Shown here piece by piece: positions 7,773-16,013 of a stretch of 46,122 nucleotides of DNA. Within the stretch, counting starts at the first letter, position 1. Every line of letters begins with the position of its first letter. The stretch is from Flavobacteriaceae bacterium UBA5544 (GTDB lineage Bacteria > Bacteroidota > Bacteroidia > Flavobacteriales > Flavobacteriaceae). The translations under genes and the position numbers were made by a program. The stretch covers positions 11,100 to 57,221 of the forward strand of contig DINI01000013.1 in the NCBI GenBank assembly GCA_002426755.1. Reading direction: 5' to 3'. The notes under the pieces are model-generated. The model was not told where the DNA came from. It searched no databases and saw nothing but the letters and a program-made list of their open reading frames with translations.

Positions 7773-9026
7773 ATGAAAAATTTCATTCTTTTAGCATGTC
7801 TCGGCATGTTGAGCCAGATAGTTTTTGCCCAAGAATTTGAAATAACCCTCGAACTGAAGCCAAGATTTGAAAACCGCCATGGTTTTAAAACTTTGGTGCC
7901 AGATGATTTTGATGCCGCCACTTTTGTGTCTCAACGTTCCCGGCTGAATTTAAAATATGGAAGCGAACAATTGGATGTCTACTTATCTTTACAAAACGTG
8001 AGGGTTTGGGGCGATGTCAATACCTTATCTGCAAGTGACATAAACGGCACCGCAATTCATGAAGCTTGGGCAAAGGTGCGTCTGGATTCCTTATTTTCAT
8101 TAAAAATTGGACGCCAAGAAATCGTGTATGATGATTCGCGTATTTTTGGCAATGTAGATTGGGCCCAAACAGGTAGAAGTCATGATGCCTTTATTGCTAG
8201 CTACCAGCCAAACACAACAAATAGATTAGAAGTGGGACTTGCATTAAATGCCCCATCTGAAACATTATTTAAAGTAGATTATGATGTGAACAATTATAAG
8301 TCCTTTCAATATGCTTGGTACCATACGCAGTTGAGTAATTTTGGCTTGAGCTTTTTGGCACTTAATACCGGATTTGCATTTGAGAATGATGGTGAACAAG
8401 ACGTGGATTACCAACAAACTTTTGGCACATTTTTGAGCTTCTCTAGACATAAAATAAAGGCAGACATATCATCTTACTTTCAAACAGGCAAAATAGCCAA
8501 CCAAGAATTGAATGCATATAACTTTGCCGGAAATATTCATTACGACCTTAACACAAAGCTAAATATCGGGGCAGGTGTCGAATATCTTTCAGGAACTGAT
8601 ATGAACAGCACTTCAGATGCCATTAATTCCTTCAATCCTTTTTTTGGAACCAATCATAAATTCAATGGATGGATGGATTACTTTTACGTGGGCAACCATA
8701 TCAATTCCGTGGGATTATTAGATTTTTATCTTCCACTGAATTATCATCAAGTCCAATGGTCTATTCAATTAATACCACATGTTTTTTCAGCGACTGCCAA
8801 CATTATAGATGATTTAGGAACCAAAAAAGACGCTTATTTAGGCACTGAATTGGATGCCGTATTTGCTTATAAAATTTCAAATAGTATCGACTTTCAAATG
8901 GGGTATTCCCAAATGTTTGCCACAGAGAGCATGGAAGCCCTTAAAGGCGGAAATAAAGATGCTACCACCAATTGGGCTTGGGCTATGTTTGTTTTTAAAC
9001 CAAACTTATTTTCATATACCAAATAA
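7773..9026 (+). CDS. Alginate-export-type outer-membrane porin
   Basis: 417 residues with signal peptide (about 1-19, cut before QEFEITLELKPRFE). The mature part is rich in alternating aromatic and polar strands. It carries RSRLNLKYG and HEAWAKVRLDSLFSLKIGRQEIVYDDSRIFGNVDWAQTGR-like blocks (text abridged), typical of the alginate_exp porin family. Despite the family name, substrates vary widely. It is the last gene of the nirK operon, 10 bp after the SCO gene, so a role in nitrite, nitrate or copper passage across the outer membrane is plausible but unproven. It converges on the hemerythrin gene with only 6 bp between the stop codons. Confidence 0.85.
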   Translation: MKNFILLACLGMLSQIVFAQEFEITLELKPRFENRHGFKTLVPDDFDAATFVSQRSRLNLKYGSEQLDVYLSLQNVRVWGDVNTLSASDINGTAIHEAWAKVRLDSLFSLKIGRQEIVYDDSRIFGNVDWAQTGRSHDAFIASYQPNTTNRLEVGLALNAPSETLFKVDYDVNNYKSFQYAWYHTQLSNFGLSFLALNTGFAFENDGEQDVDYQQTFGTFLSFSRHKIKADISSYFQTGKIANQELNAYNFAGNIHYDLNTKLNIGAGVEYLSGTDMNSTSDAINSFNPFFGTNHKFNGWMDYFYVGNHINSVGLLDFYLPLNYHQVQWSIQLIPHVFSATANIIDDLGTKKDAYLGTELDAVFAYKISNSIDFQMGYSQMFATESMEALKGGNKDATTNWAWAMFVFKPNLFSYTK

Positions 9027-9032
9027 CATCTG

Positions 9033-9494
9033 CTATCTCCAAAATTCATCATCCAGCTTATCCATAAATCCATCAGTGTGATGGATTTTTTCTATCTGCA
9101 GCAACTGGTCTTCCGTCGCTACCTTTTGAATTTCAGGAAATAATATACGCTCCTCAAAACGGATGTGCTGTTCCAATTCCTCTTCTATTTTGAATAAGGT
9201 TTTTTCAATGTCTTCTTCATTGTGAAATAAGCGTTTTAAACGTCTATGGTCGGCCAGTGCGCGTTTTATCAAATCATTTTCGGGTTCCAGCAAAGGAAAG
9301 ATATGTTTTTCTTCCAACTCAAAATGTGGCAATAAATGGGTGTTGAAAAACCAATCAGCATAGGTCTTAATGCGTACCGGTTCTATTTGTTTTTTGAAAC
9401 CAGTCCTTATTTTCCAAGACAGCAATAATCCATGATGATGGTCTCTACTTAAAGGTTGAAGGGCTCGATGTCTCTTTAACGGTTTGGGTTTCAT
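9033..9494 (-). CDS. Hemerythrin-domain protein
   Basis: 153 residues, cytoplasmic. The di-iron ligand pattern is visible: LSRDHHHGLLLSWKI (16-30), HLLPHFELEEKHIFPLL, a central His-rich DHRRLKRLFH, and HIRFEERILFPEI near the C-terminus. Such proteins bind oxygen or nitric oxide at a non-heme di-iron site. The start codon lies 50 nt inside the 3' end of the upstream membrane-protein gene in another frame. The N-terminal DHHHGLLL block is needed for iron binding, so the overlap is real rather than a start error. Coexpression with the heme-copper-oxidase-like protein is likely. Confidence 0.92.
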   Translation of the reverse strand: MKPKPLKRHRALQPLSRDHHHGLLLSWKIRTGFKKQIEPVRIKTYADWFFNTHLLPHFELEEKHIFPLLEPENDLIKRALADHRRLKRLFHNEEDIEKTLFKIEEELEQHIRFEERILFPEIQKVATEDQLLQIEKIHHTDGFMDKLDDEFWR

Positions 9495-10671
9495 GATTTA
9501 ATAGTTTTATGATGAATAATAAAATGCTCAAAGGCAATAACATACTACACAAAAATAGAAGCATGTAATAATTGGGAACCATACCATACGAAAGGTAGTA
9601 GAACATTCCTTGAAGCAACAACAGGATTTCGGTTGACACAAATCCAATAAAAAAGGTGTACACTCCAATTTTCAACAGTTTGCTATGTCTAGGTAGCAAA
9701 TTTGAATTCAAAACAAAGGCAAATAAAAATCCAGAAATTACACCCAACATCATTAAGTGTATAAACCCAACGACAAAGTTTCGGTATTGAAAGGCCATAG
9801 TAGCAATTTCCGGTACTACGGAAAGTGTTTGCAAAAACATTTTCAGAAAAAATGACGCAAGCGCCAGGGCATACATACTTCGAGCCAATTGTGATGTATT
9901 GCTCAAAAAATTGCTCCAAGAAGAGCGCAGCATTTGAACGAAAAAAAATGCGGCCAGGAATTGCAATACAACCCCAAGTCCGTTTATCCATAACCATATT
10001 GATTGATTTATGAACCAACTTATTGGCAACGCCAATGTTAGGAGAGTTGACATTATCAGAATTTTGAAAAAGTGCTTGAAATAGTTATTTTTTTTTATTG
10101 GGAAGTGATGAAAAAAAACAGCCAAAACTGCAAATAAAAACCAGCCATTAAATTGGAAGTGCAGAAAGAACTGTATGGCAATTTGATAAAATGCCGAGGC
10201 TTGCCCCAACAGCCCTACCGCTGGACCCAAGCACCAAATACCAATGGTGGAAATCAACATAAATAGTAAGGAAGCCTTCAATAGCCATCGAACAGGCATA
10301 GATGCCACCAAATGATGTTTCCAAATCAATCTAACAAAATAATAACTACAAAAAATGTGCAACGTTGAAAACGTGATGGAAACTGCCGCATAACCTTGAA
10401 AAGGGAAACTGACCATCATCCCAATAATTGCTATTTGCGTCCACCAAAACAACCGGGTATAAATAGGTTTCTTATCTGGAACAAAATGATGGATAAGCAG
10501 AAGGTATAGTATTAAATATACCCAACCCAACATGGCTACATGCGAGTGTGCGTGCGTCAAAAACCTAAAATTGATGGCCATAGGGTGTACAAAGGCAAAA
10601 CGCAACAACAACCCCATCAATGCCGCCACCAAAAAATTGAACAGACAAATGCTTACAAATTTTTTCTGCAT
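9445..10671 (-). CDS. Heme-copper-oxidase-subunit-I-like multipass membrane protein
   Basis: 408 residues with about 11-12 transmembrane helices. Near the N-terminus, RFLTHAHSHVAMLGW (H40, H42, H44) resembles the heme-ligand helix of cbb3 subunit I (compare RPLHTNAVIFAFVG in ccoNO of this window). A later LHFQFNGWFLFAVLAVFFHHF helix carries more histidines. It is much shorter than a catalytic subunit and I cannot place CuB ligands, so activity as an oxidase or NO reductase is doubtful; a distant HCO-I or NnrS-like heme protein fits better. The frame opens at 10695, but the -7 box at 10693-10700 puts transcription start below that, so the ATG at 10669-10671 is chosen. It overlaps the hemerythrin gene by 50 nt. 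Confidence 0.75.
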   Translation of the reverse strand: MQKKFVSICLFNFLVAALMGLLLRFAFVHPMAINFRFLTHAHSHVAMLGWVYLILYLLLIHHFVPDKKPIYTRLFWWTQIAIIGMMVSFPFQGYAAVSITFSTLHIFCSYYFVRLIWKHHLVASMPVRWLLKASLLFMLISTIGIWCLGPAVGLLGQASAFYQIAIQFFLHFQFNGWFLFAVLAVFFHHFPIKKNNYFKHFFKILIMSTLLTLALPISWFINQSIWLWINGLGVVLQFLAAFFFVQMLRSSWSNFLSNTSQLARSMYALALASFFLKMFLQTLSVVPEIATMAFQYRNFVVGFIHLMMLGVISGFLFAFVLNSNLLPRHSKLLKIGVYTFFIGFVSTEILLLLQGMFYYLSYGMVPNYYMLLFLCSMLLPLSILLFIIKLLNHETQTVKETSSPSTFK

Positions 10672-10692
10672 TTTGTTATTTGTTTGTTTTGA

Positions 10693-10700
10693 CAAAGTTA
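10693..10700 (-). promoter_or_regulatory. -7 promoter element of the HCO-I-like/hemerythrin pair
   Basis: TAACTTTG on the minus strand, an exact TAnnTTTG match 21 bp upstream of the chosen ATG. No FNR-type box is found at the position used by the six other promoters, and no -33 TTTG is seen, so another activator may be needed. Confidence 0.5.
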
Positions 10701-10826
10701 AAAAAAGTACACTCCCCTAACTCCCTATTGCGCGGCAAAAGATTCCAACCATTTTGTTGAATTATTTCTAAACGTTAGCAAGGAATGGTGTCAGGGAAGC
10801 GTAACCTCAACAATCAAATCCAAATT

Positions 10827-11558
10827 TTAACCAAAAGTTTGCTCCAGCTCAATAGCTTTGGGGAACAAAATATTATTTTCCAAATGAATGTGTAGGTGCA
10901 AATCTTTTTCAAATTCCTCCAACATTGCAAATGTCACCTTGTAAGTATTGCATGCATCAGCAGGCGGAGTATAACTATTGCTTAATTTGGCAATCTGTCT
11001 GAAGCGCTCCCCTTCTTGGTCATGTTCATGTTTCATCATGGCAATGGGGTTTTCAACGGTTCCAAATTGAGGTGATTGCACTGGCAAACTTTCTATTTTT
11101 GCCTTTACCATCCGTTTGATAAAAGGGAAAAGAATCAACTCTTCTTTCTTCATATGCGATGCCAATTCTTTGGAACAGCCAATAAACAATGTCGTGATTT
11201 CCAAAAGTTCCGGGTGTCTCCCACCGTGTACTTTACATAATTTATCTAAAAATTGTTGAAGGACAGGTATTTTTTCCTCAACATACCGATGGTGCTTCTT
11301 TTCAATGTATTCTGCCAATAAATCCAGAGGCCATGATTTGTAATCAATGTTTTGTTCATGACTAGAAATTTGAACTTCCATAAGTTTGCCCAATAATTCA
11401 TCGCTATCGATATTGTTTTTTGTACAAACCTCTTCCACTGTTCTATCTCCTTTGCAACAAAAATCGATGCCATATTTTGAAAACACGGCTGCAGTTCTAA
11501 AATCCTCGGCCACAAACTGGCCAATTTGTTTTTGTGTGTTTTTAAGTAACGTTTCCAT
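10827..11558 (-). CDS. RIC-type iron-sulfur cluster repair di-iron protein (ScdA/YtfE family)
   Basis: 243 residues. The N-terminal ScdA_N domain contains ALFxKYGIDFCCKG-like VFSKYGIDFCCKGDRTVEEVC, with the conserved Cys pair at about 34-35. The C-terminal hemerythrin-like domain has HHRYVEEKIP, HGGRHPELLEI, KHEHDQEGERF and HLHIHLENNILFP, which supply the His and Glu ligands of the di-iron site. Family members repair Fe-S clusters damaged by nitric oxide or oxidants and are typical NsrR targets. The palindrome GGATAATTTTATCC at 11575-11588, 17 bp upstream of the ATG, is a candidate operator for the neighbouring Rrf2 protein. Context next to nirK fits protection from self-made nitric oxide. 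Confidence 0.94.
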   Translation of the reverse strand: METLLKNTQKQIGQFVAEDFRTAAVFSKYGIDFCCKGDRTVEEVCTKNNIDSDELLGKLMEVQISSHEQNIDYKSWPLDLLAEYIEKKHHRYVEEKIPVLQQFLDKLCKVHGGRHPELLEITTLFIGCSKELASHMKKEELILFPFIKRMVKAKIESLPVQSPQFGTVENPIAMMKHEHDQEGERFRQIAKLSNSYTPPADACNTYKVTFAMLEEFEKDLHLHIHLENNILFPKAIELEQTFG

Positions 11559-11574
11559 AAGACTGATTTATTTC

Positions 11575-11588
11575 GGATAATTTTATCC
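11575..11588. promoter_or_regulatory. Candidate Rrf2/NsrR-like operator of the RIC gene
   Basis: GGATAATTTTATCC, a perfect 14-bp palindrome 17 bp upstream of the RIC start codon. It shares 13 of 14 bases with the nirK element read on the other strand, and 12 of 14 with the element upstream of the Rrf2 gene. Binding by Rrf2 is inferred. Confidence 0.65.
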
Positions 11589-11611
11589 TATTTATATTTA
11601 AATTTTTTTTT

Positions 11612-12046
11612 TTAAATTTTTAAAAATGATGCTCCAGACTTAATGTTCAAAGCTAACTGTTCCAGGTTGGTATTTTCCAACAAATCTTTGAGTTCTTTCC
11701 TTACCAACTTAAATTTATCATGTACAGGACATGGATGGGTTTCGTCGCACGTATGAAGTCCTAAACCACAGCCATTGTATATTCTATCGCCGTCAATGGC
11801 CCTCACAATTTGTGATAATTTGATTTTTGATATCTCATTTTTATTAATTTCAAAACCCCCATACGCACCCTTTACAGAATTAATAAGATTGGCCCGAACC
11901 AAATCTTGCAAAATCTTGGCTGTAAAAGCTTGTGGAGAATCAATTTCTTCGGCAATTTCTTTAGGGTTCACACGCCTACCTTCTCGCGAATTTACTGCGA
12001 TAAATATCGATGCTTTGATTCCGTATTCACAGGCTTTTGAAAACAT
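11612..12046 (-). CDS. Rrf2-family Fe-S transcription regulator, NsrR-like
   Basis: 144 residues. The N-terminal winged helix-turn-helix reads MFSKACEYGIKASIFIAVNS, then NPKEIAEEIDSPQAFTAKIL and the wing VKGAYGGFEI. The cluster-binding loop is NGCGLGLHTCDETHPCPVHD with C93, C100, C106 and nearby H109, a C-x6-C-x5-C spacing close to NsrR and IscR proteins. NsrR binds a 4Fe-4S cluster that is destroyed by nitric oxide, lifting repression. The location between the RIC gene and the cco cluster, and the shared palindrome upstream of this gene, RIC and nirK, favour a nitric oxide sensor over IscR. The exact ligand and signal are not proven. Confidence 0.88.
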   Translation of the reverse strand: MFSKACEYGIKASIFIAVNSREGRRVNPKEIAEEIDSPQAFTAKILQDLVRANLINSVKGAYGGFEINKNEISKIKLSQIVRAIDGDRIYNGCGLGLHTCDETHPCPVHDKFKLVRKELKDLLENTNLEQLALNIKSGASFLKI

Positions 12047-12071
12047 AAGTTATTTTCCTTCTTTTGTCTTG

Positions 12072-12079
12072 TAAAGATA
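12072..12079 (-). promoter_or_regulatory. Probable -7 element of the Rrf2 gene
   Basis: TATCTTTA on the minus strand (7 of 8 to TAnnTTTG), 25 bp upstream of the start codon. The operator candidate at 12092-12115 begins 12 bp upstream and would cover the -33 region, consistent with autorepression. Confidence 0.4.
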
Positions 12080-12091
12080 CATAAAATAGTT

Positions 12092-12115
12092 AACTAGGAC
12101 AATTTTATCTTAATT
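12092..12115. promoter_or_regulatory. Candidate autoregulatory operator of the Rrf2 gene
   Basis: The core GGACAATTTTATCT (12097-12110) is flanked by AACTA and TAATT. Over 24 bp it differs at only two positions from the nirK element at 4676-4699 read on the other strand. It overlaps the stop codon of the upstream decarboxylase gene (12110-12112), so the conservation is not explained by coding constraint. Confidence 0.6.
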
Positions 12116-13363
12116 AAAATACACTGTTGCTGTCCGATGGTATATCTTCAAATCTTTTACCAATAATTGTAGATGCTCCATGCTAACATGAGTCATTACG
12201 ACTATCTTATACCATTTGGCATGGACATGATTATCAGGTACCAACCCAAATTTATTTACCGTTAAAGAATTCAAATGTTCAGCTTTAATAGCTATGATAT
12301 TGGAACCTTGCGAACAATAATAGGAAATGCCCAATTTATCGAGTTCCTGACAAAGCCATAAAGCCCGTTTTTGCAAAATATAAATTTTCTCGAACCAGCC
12401 ATGAGGTCCATGCTTCATTAAAATCATCCACACGGCAACCGCATTGGCCCCCGAACGGCTTCCGATGAGGGTATAATCTTGACCCGTAACGTAGCTTGCC
12501 TCTTGGGTATGCACATATCCCATCAAACCTTTCTTAATAATAAAAATGCCTGTACCATAAGGAGCTTGTGCCATTTTATGGGCATCCATGGTATAGGATG
12601 AGATGTATTCATTTTGAAAATTCAATGGATTGTTTTCATTCAATATGGGGTAATAAAATCCTCCAAAAGCACCGTCAACGTGAATTTTAAATTGAAGGTC
12701 GTATTTCTTTAGGCATTTTACATATACTCCAATGTCATCAACACTACCAAACATGGTGGTCATAAGATTACATACCACTATAAAATAGTTTTTTCCGTTT
12801 GTTTTTTCCGTTTGGATTTTGTCATATAAATCCCCTTCCGATAGTGTTCTCGTTGCGTCTTCAACACATACCTTTAGAATATCCAAACAAAGGAGGTTAC
12901 TTGCCTTATCAAATGAATAATGGCTGTCTTCCGTACATAGGATGCAAATTTCATCAGGTCTTGCGTTAAATTCTTTGATAAAATAGTTTCTGTATACCCA
13001 CATAGCCTGAATGTTGGCTTCTGTACCACCAGATGCTACATATCCATCATATTCCGACGGTTCTCCTTTAAGAATATCAACGGCACACAACTCGATGAGC
13101 TCCCTTTCGATTGCGTGGGTTCCCTCAAAATATTTTTCAGATTCGCCAAGGGTATGACAACCAATATGGTTAGGATTTTTTACCATAGCCGTCATAAAAG
13201 GCGCTTCCTTCAAAAAGGTTTCATCTTGTGAAAAAACGTCTTCATCCAAATAAGAAGCAGGAATCCCTAAAACATTCTGGGAGTCAAAATTTATGTTACT
13301 TCGCAAGGCTTCAAAGATATGCTGCTTTATTTGTTCTTGATTTTTTTTCTTCCAAATCTTCAT
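12110..13363 (-). CDS. PLP-dependent group II decarboxylase (glutamate/histidine/tyrosine decarboxylase-like)
   Basis: 417 residues. Landmarks of the fold: ASGGTEANIQAM (110-121) for phosphate binding, H148 in EDSHYSF for ring stacking, D230 in HVDGAFGG to contact the PLP nitrogen, and K263 in TMDAHKMAQAPYGTG as the Schiff-base lysine. The lysine context with HK fits amino-acid decarboxylases. The substrate cannot be fixed from sequence. It lies 10 bp after the SafE-like gene and is probably the last gene of the cco transcript, an unusual partner for an oxidase. A proton-consuming or amine-producing role under low oxygen is only a guess. Confidence 0.88.
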   Translation of the reverse strand: MKIWKKKNQEQIKQHIFEALRSNINFDSQNVLGIPASYLDEDVFSQDETFLKEAPFMTAMVKNPNHIGCHTLGESEKYFEGTHAIERELIELCAVDILKGEPSEYDGYVASGGTEANIQAMWVYRNYFIKEFNARPDEICILCTEDSHYSFDKASNLLCLDILKVCVEDATRTLSEGDLYDKIQTEKTNGKNYFIVVCNLMTTMFGSVDDIGVYVKCLKKYDLQFKIHVDGAFGGFYYPILNENNPLNFQNEYISSYTMDAHKMAQAPYGTGIFIIKKGLMGYVHTQEASYVTGQDYTLIGSRSGANAVAVWMILMKHGPHGWFEKIYILQKRALWLCQELDKLGISYYCSQGSNIIAIKAEHLNSLTVNKFGLVPDNHVHAKWYKIVVMTHVSMEHLQLLVKDLKIYHRTATVYFN

Positions 13364-13373
13364 AGTTCACTTT

Positions 13374-14075
13374 TTAATGGCAGTCTATATGACCGTTTGC
13401 CATTTCCACAATAGGAGCAGGTGACAAATAAGGAATGTCCAATCCCAAGCCCCTGATTATAAATAAAAGACCAATAACCACCACCAAGACTGGAATTGCT
13501 TTTTGTATGCGATTCTTGACTTTTAAATTCAAAAATTTACCGAGATAGATTGCAGATGTCATCAATGGGACCGTTCCTAGACCAAATAATGCCATATACA
13601 AGCCACCGTGAATGGCACTTTGCATCCCAATGGAAGCAAAAACTGCCATATAGACCAATCCGCAGGGTAAAAATCCATTTAGAAAACCAATGGTTAGGAA
13701 GGTGTCTGCCGTTTTCTTTTTTAGCTCTTTACCTAAAGCCGATTTGATTTTGGAAATAAATTTATGGATCGGTACCGAAAAATTATAACGGTTAAATTGT
13801 TTAACAGGAAGTAGTACTACAATAATCATCAAAGCCCCAATGATTATGGAAAGCTGTTGTTGCAGTCCAAAAATGTACAGCCCTTTTCCCATCCATCCGA
13901 AAAATAGGCCAATTAGGCTGTAGGATAGGATACGTCCAAAATGGTAGGTGCCAATCTGGGACCATTTCTTTAGCGAATTTTCCCGATTTACTGGAAGCAT
14001 GAAAGCTATTGGGCCACACATGCCAACGCAATGAAGACTTCCTAAAATACCAAATATGAATGCCGACCAAAACAT
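13374..14075 (-). CDS. SafE/TauE-like (DsbD_2) membrane protein of the cco cluster
   Basis: 233 residues with about six transmembrane helices. The N-terminus MFWSAFIFGILGSLHCVGMCGPIAF-type motif (text abridged) holds C16 and C20 in HCVGMCGP, the hallmark of the small family next to cytochrome oxidase genes and often annotated sulfite exporter TauE/SafE. NGFLPCGLVYMA gives a second conserved Cys. A role in copper handling or thiol chemistry for cbb3 assembly is inferred from cysteines and context. It begins immediately after the ccoH stop codon and is followed by the decarboxylase. Confidence 0.9.
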   Translation of the reverse strand: MFWSAFIFGILGSLHCVGMCGPIAFMLPVNRENSLKKWSQIGTYHFGRILSYSLIGLFFGWMGKGLYIFGLQQQLSIIIGALMIIVVLLPVKQFNRYNFSVPIHKFISKIKSALGKELKKKTADTFLTIGFLNGFLPCGLVYMAVFASIGMQSAIHGGLYMALFGLGTVPLMTSAIYLGKFLNLKVKNRIQKAIPVLVVVIGLLFIIRGLGLDIPYLSPAPIVEMANGHIDCH

Positions 14076-14522
14076 CTAATACACAATTTCTTTTTTATAT
14101 AAATAATTGTTGCCGTTTGCCTGCCAATCAACTTTTAGGTTCCAACGCCCTTCTACCAATCGTTTGTCTGGTATGAGCAACTCATGACCTGATAATGTAA
14201 TGGCGCTTTCAAAATCTAGTAGTTTATTGGAAGGTCTGTATAGAAATATGGTTCCCTTGATTTCATTGACTGCAATCTCTTTAGGAAATTGTATCACTAA
14301 CCCATCAATCGTTCGTTTCCAAACGATGTCTTGTACCAAGGTTTGGGAGTGAATTTCCTTGTTGATATCTTCCTGAAATTCCAATTCTTGGCCGTAGTAA
14401 TTTTCAATGACTAGGTCATGTTCATATTTTTTGTTTGTACTCATAGTAATCACGAAGTACATGATAAAACTTATAAAACCAATAAACGCTAAAACGATTC
14501 CTGTTCCCCAATTGAATTTCAT
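14076..14522 (-). CDS. ccoH: FixH/CcoH-like cbb3 assembly protein
   Basis: 148 residues: one N-terminal transmembrane helix (MKFNWGTGIVLAFIGFISFI) and a periplasmic beta-rich domain with KRLVEGRWNLKVDWQANGNNYLYKKEI-type ending (abridged), typical of FixH. CcoH stabilises the cbb3 oxidase during assembly. It lies between ccoG (41 bp away) and the SafE-like gene (directly abutting), the usual order. Confidence 0.92.
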   Translation of the reverse strand: MKFNWGTGIVLAFIGFISFIMYFVITMSTNKKYEHDLVIENYYGQELEFQEDINKEIHSQTLVQDIVWKRTIDGLVIQFPKEIAVNEIKGTIFLYRPSNKLLDFESAITLSGHELLIPDKRLVEGRWNLKVDWQANGNNYLYKKEIVY

Positions 14523-14563
14523 ATTATTCGATATTTATTTATTAAAATCATTTAACCCATCTC

Positions 14564-15988
14564 CTATTTATAACTTCTTGGACCCAAAAAGTTTACTGTA
14601 GTTGTCTCTATAAGCTCTGTGCCACTATAGACTTCTATCATTAATTTGTTTTTATCTCCACTTAATTCACTTTGAGGCAATTCGATAAACATAGTACCTT
14701 CAGCAAGTCCTTGAGCTGGTACACTAAATGTTGCTTCATTGGTTACCAATTTGATGATTCCTTTATATTTGCGCAGTTTAAAATTGATGTGCTCAATATC
14801 CCTTGTGGTCTTGTTAATCAACTTATAAGTGAACACATTGCTGATAACATTATCATCCTTGTGCTCATATAACTGTCCAGGTAATCTCAAAACCCTAGCT
14901 TCAACATCGTTTCTTAAAAGAAGCATTCCAATTAAAATTCCTGTTAGTATCAACAATACCGCACTGTAACCCTTGAGCCTAGGAGTGAATTCAAACTTCT
15001 TTTTCTTCTCAATGTTTTCCTCACTTGCATATCGAATCAACCCTTTTGGAAGATTGACACTTTCCATGATGTGGTCGCATTCATCAATGCAGGCAGTACA
15101 GTTGACACATTCTAACTGTGTGCCATTTCGAATGTCAATACCAGTGGGACAGACATTTACACATTGAAAGCAATCGATGCAATCACCAAAGCCCAGCGCT
15201 TTTCTATCTTCATTTTTTCTAAATTTCTTTCTTCCATTTTCTGCCTCACCACGTTTATGGTCGTAAGCAACCACAATAGATTTATTGTCGAGCAATACAC
15301 CTTGCAGCCTTCCATAAGGACAGGCAATGATGCAAACTTGTTCGCGAAACCAAGCAAATACAAAATAGAAAACTCCGGTAAATATCAATAAGGAAATAAG
15401 TGTCCCTAAATGGCCGGAGGGACCTTCCAAGATGTATTGAATCACACGGTCTCCTCCAATCGCATATGCCAAAAACACATTGGCTATAATAAACGAGATA
15501 ATCAAAAAAATGGACCATTTCAATACTCTCTTTCTAATTTTTTCGCCATTCCAAGCCTGTCTGTCCAATCGCATTTGGGCACCACGGTCACCATCAATCC
15601 AGTATTCGATACGCCTAAAAACCATTTCCATAAAAATGGTCTGTGGACAAATCCATCCACAGAAAATCCGACCGAAAGCTACCGTAAAGAAGGCAATAAA
15701 AATTACACCGATTATCATCGAAATTACGAAGAGATGAAAATCCTGTGGCCAAAAAGGAAAACCAAAAATATTGAAACGACGCTCCAATACATTGAACATC
15801 AAGAATTGATTGCCATTGACTTTTACGAAAGGCGCTGCAATCAAAAATGTCAGCAATATATAACTGACCCATTTACGGTAGCGGTAAAATTTACCACTCG
15901 GTTTTTTGGGAAATACCCAGGCCCGTTTCCCTTCCTTGGTCATCGTGCCTAGTGAATCCCTAAAACTTTCATTTTCCGGTTCGTTCAT
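14564..15988 (-). CDS. ccoG: Cytochrome c oxidase accessory protein CcoG
   Basis: 474 residues. Membrane ferredoxin-like protein with about five helices and cysteine clusters FCGWICPQTIFMEM, CIIACPYGRLQG, CIDCFQCVNVCPTGIDIRNG and CVNCTACIDECDHIM, the last two being 4Fe-4S motifs. A C-terminal immunoglobulin-like periplasmic domain (about 360-474) is present, as in the full family. CcoG acts in copper reduction for cbb3 assembly. It follows ccoP after 25 bp. Confidence 0.96.
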   Translation of the reverse strand: MNEPENESFRDSLGTMTKEGKRAWVFPKKPSGKFYRYRKWVSYILLTFLIAAPFVKVNGNQFLMFNVLERRFNIFGFPFWPQDFHLFVISMIIGVIFIAFFTVAFGRIFCGWICPQTIFMEMVFRRIEYWIDGDRGAQMRLDRQAWNGEKIRKRVLKWSIFLIISFIIANVFLAYAIGGDRVIQYILEGPSGHLGTLISLLIFTGVFYFVFAWFREQVCIIACPYGRLQGVLLDNKSIVVAYDHKRGEAENGRKKFRKNEDRKALGFGDCIDCFQCVNVCPTGIDIRNGTQLECVNCTACIDECDHIMESVNLPKGLIRYASEENIEKKKKFEFTPRLKGYSAVLLILTGILIGMLLLRNDVEARVLRLPGQLYEHKDDNVISNVFTYKLINKTTRDIEHINFKLRKYKGIIKLVTNEATFSVPAQGLAEGTMFIELPQSELSGDKNKLMIEVYSGTELIETTTVNFLGPRSYK

Positions 15989-16013
15989 GATATGGGTGCT
16001 TCAATGCTAAAAG

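Noticed and set aside
10705..10826. FNR-type box for the heme-copper-oxidase-like gene
   Set aside because: The position 29.5 bp from its -7 element reads as a GC-rich stretch with no TGAY or RTCA half-site.
11589..11620. A/T tract between RIC and rrf2 as a terminator
   Set aside because: It is a plain A/T run without a GC stem; it may affect DNA shape, but no hairpin is supported.
15410..15952. Open frame of 180 codons on the plus strand
   Set aside because: It lies entirely antisense to the well-supported ccoG gene and shows no domain or signal; a shadow frame.
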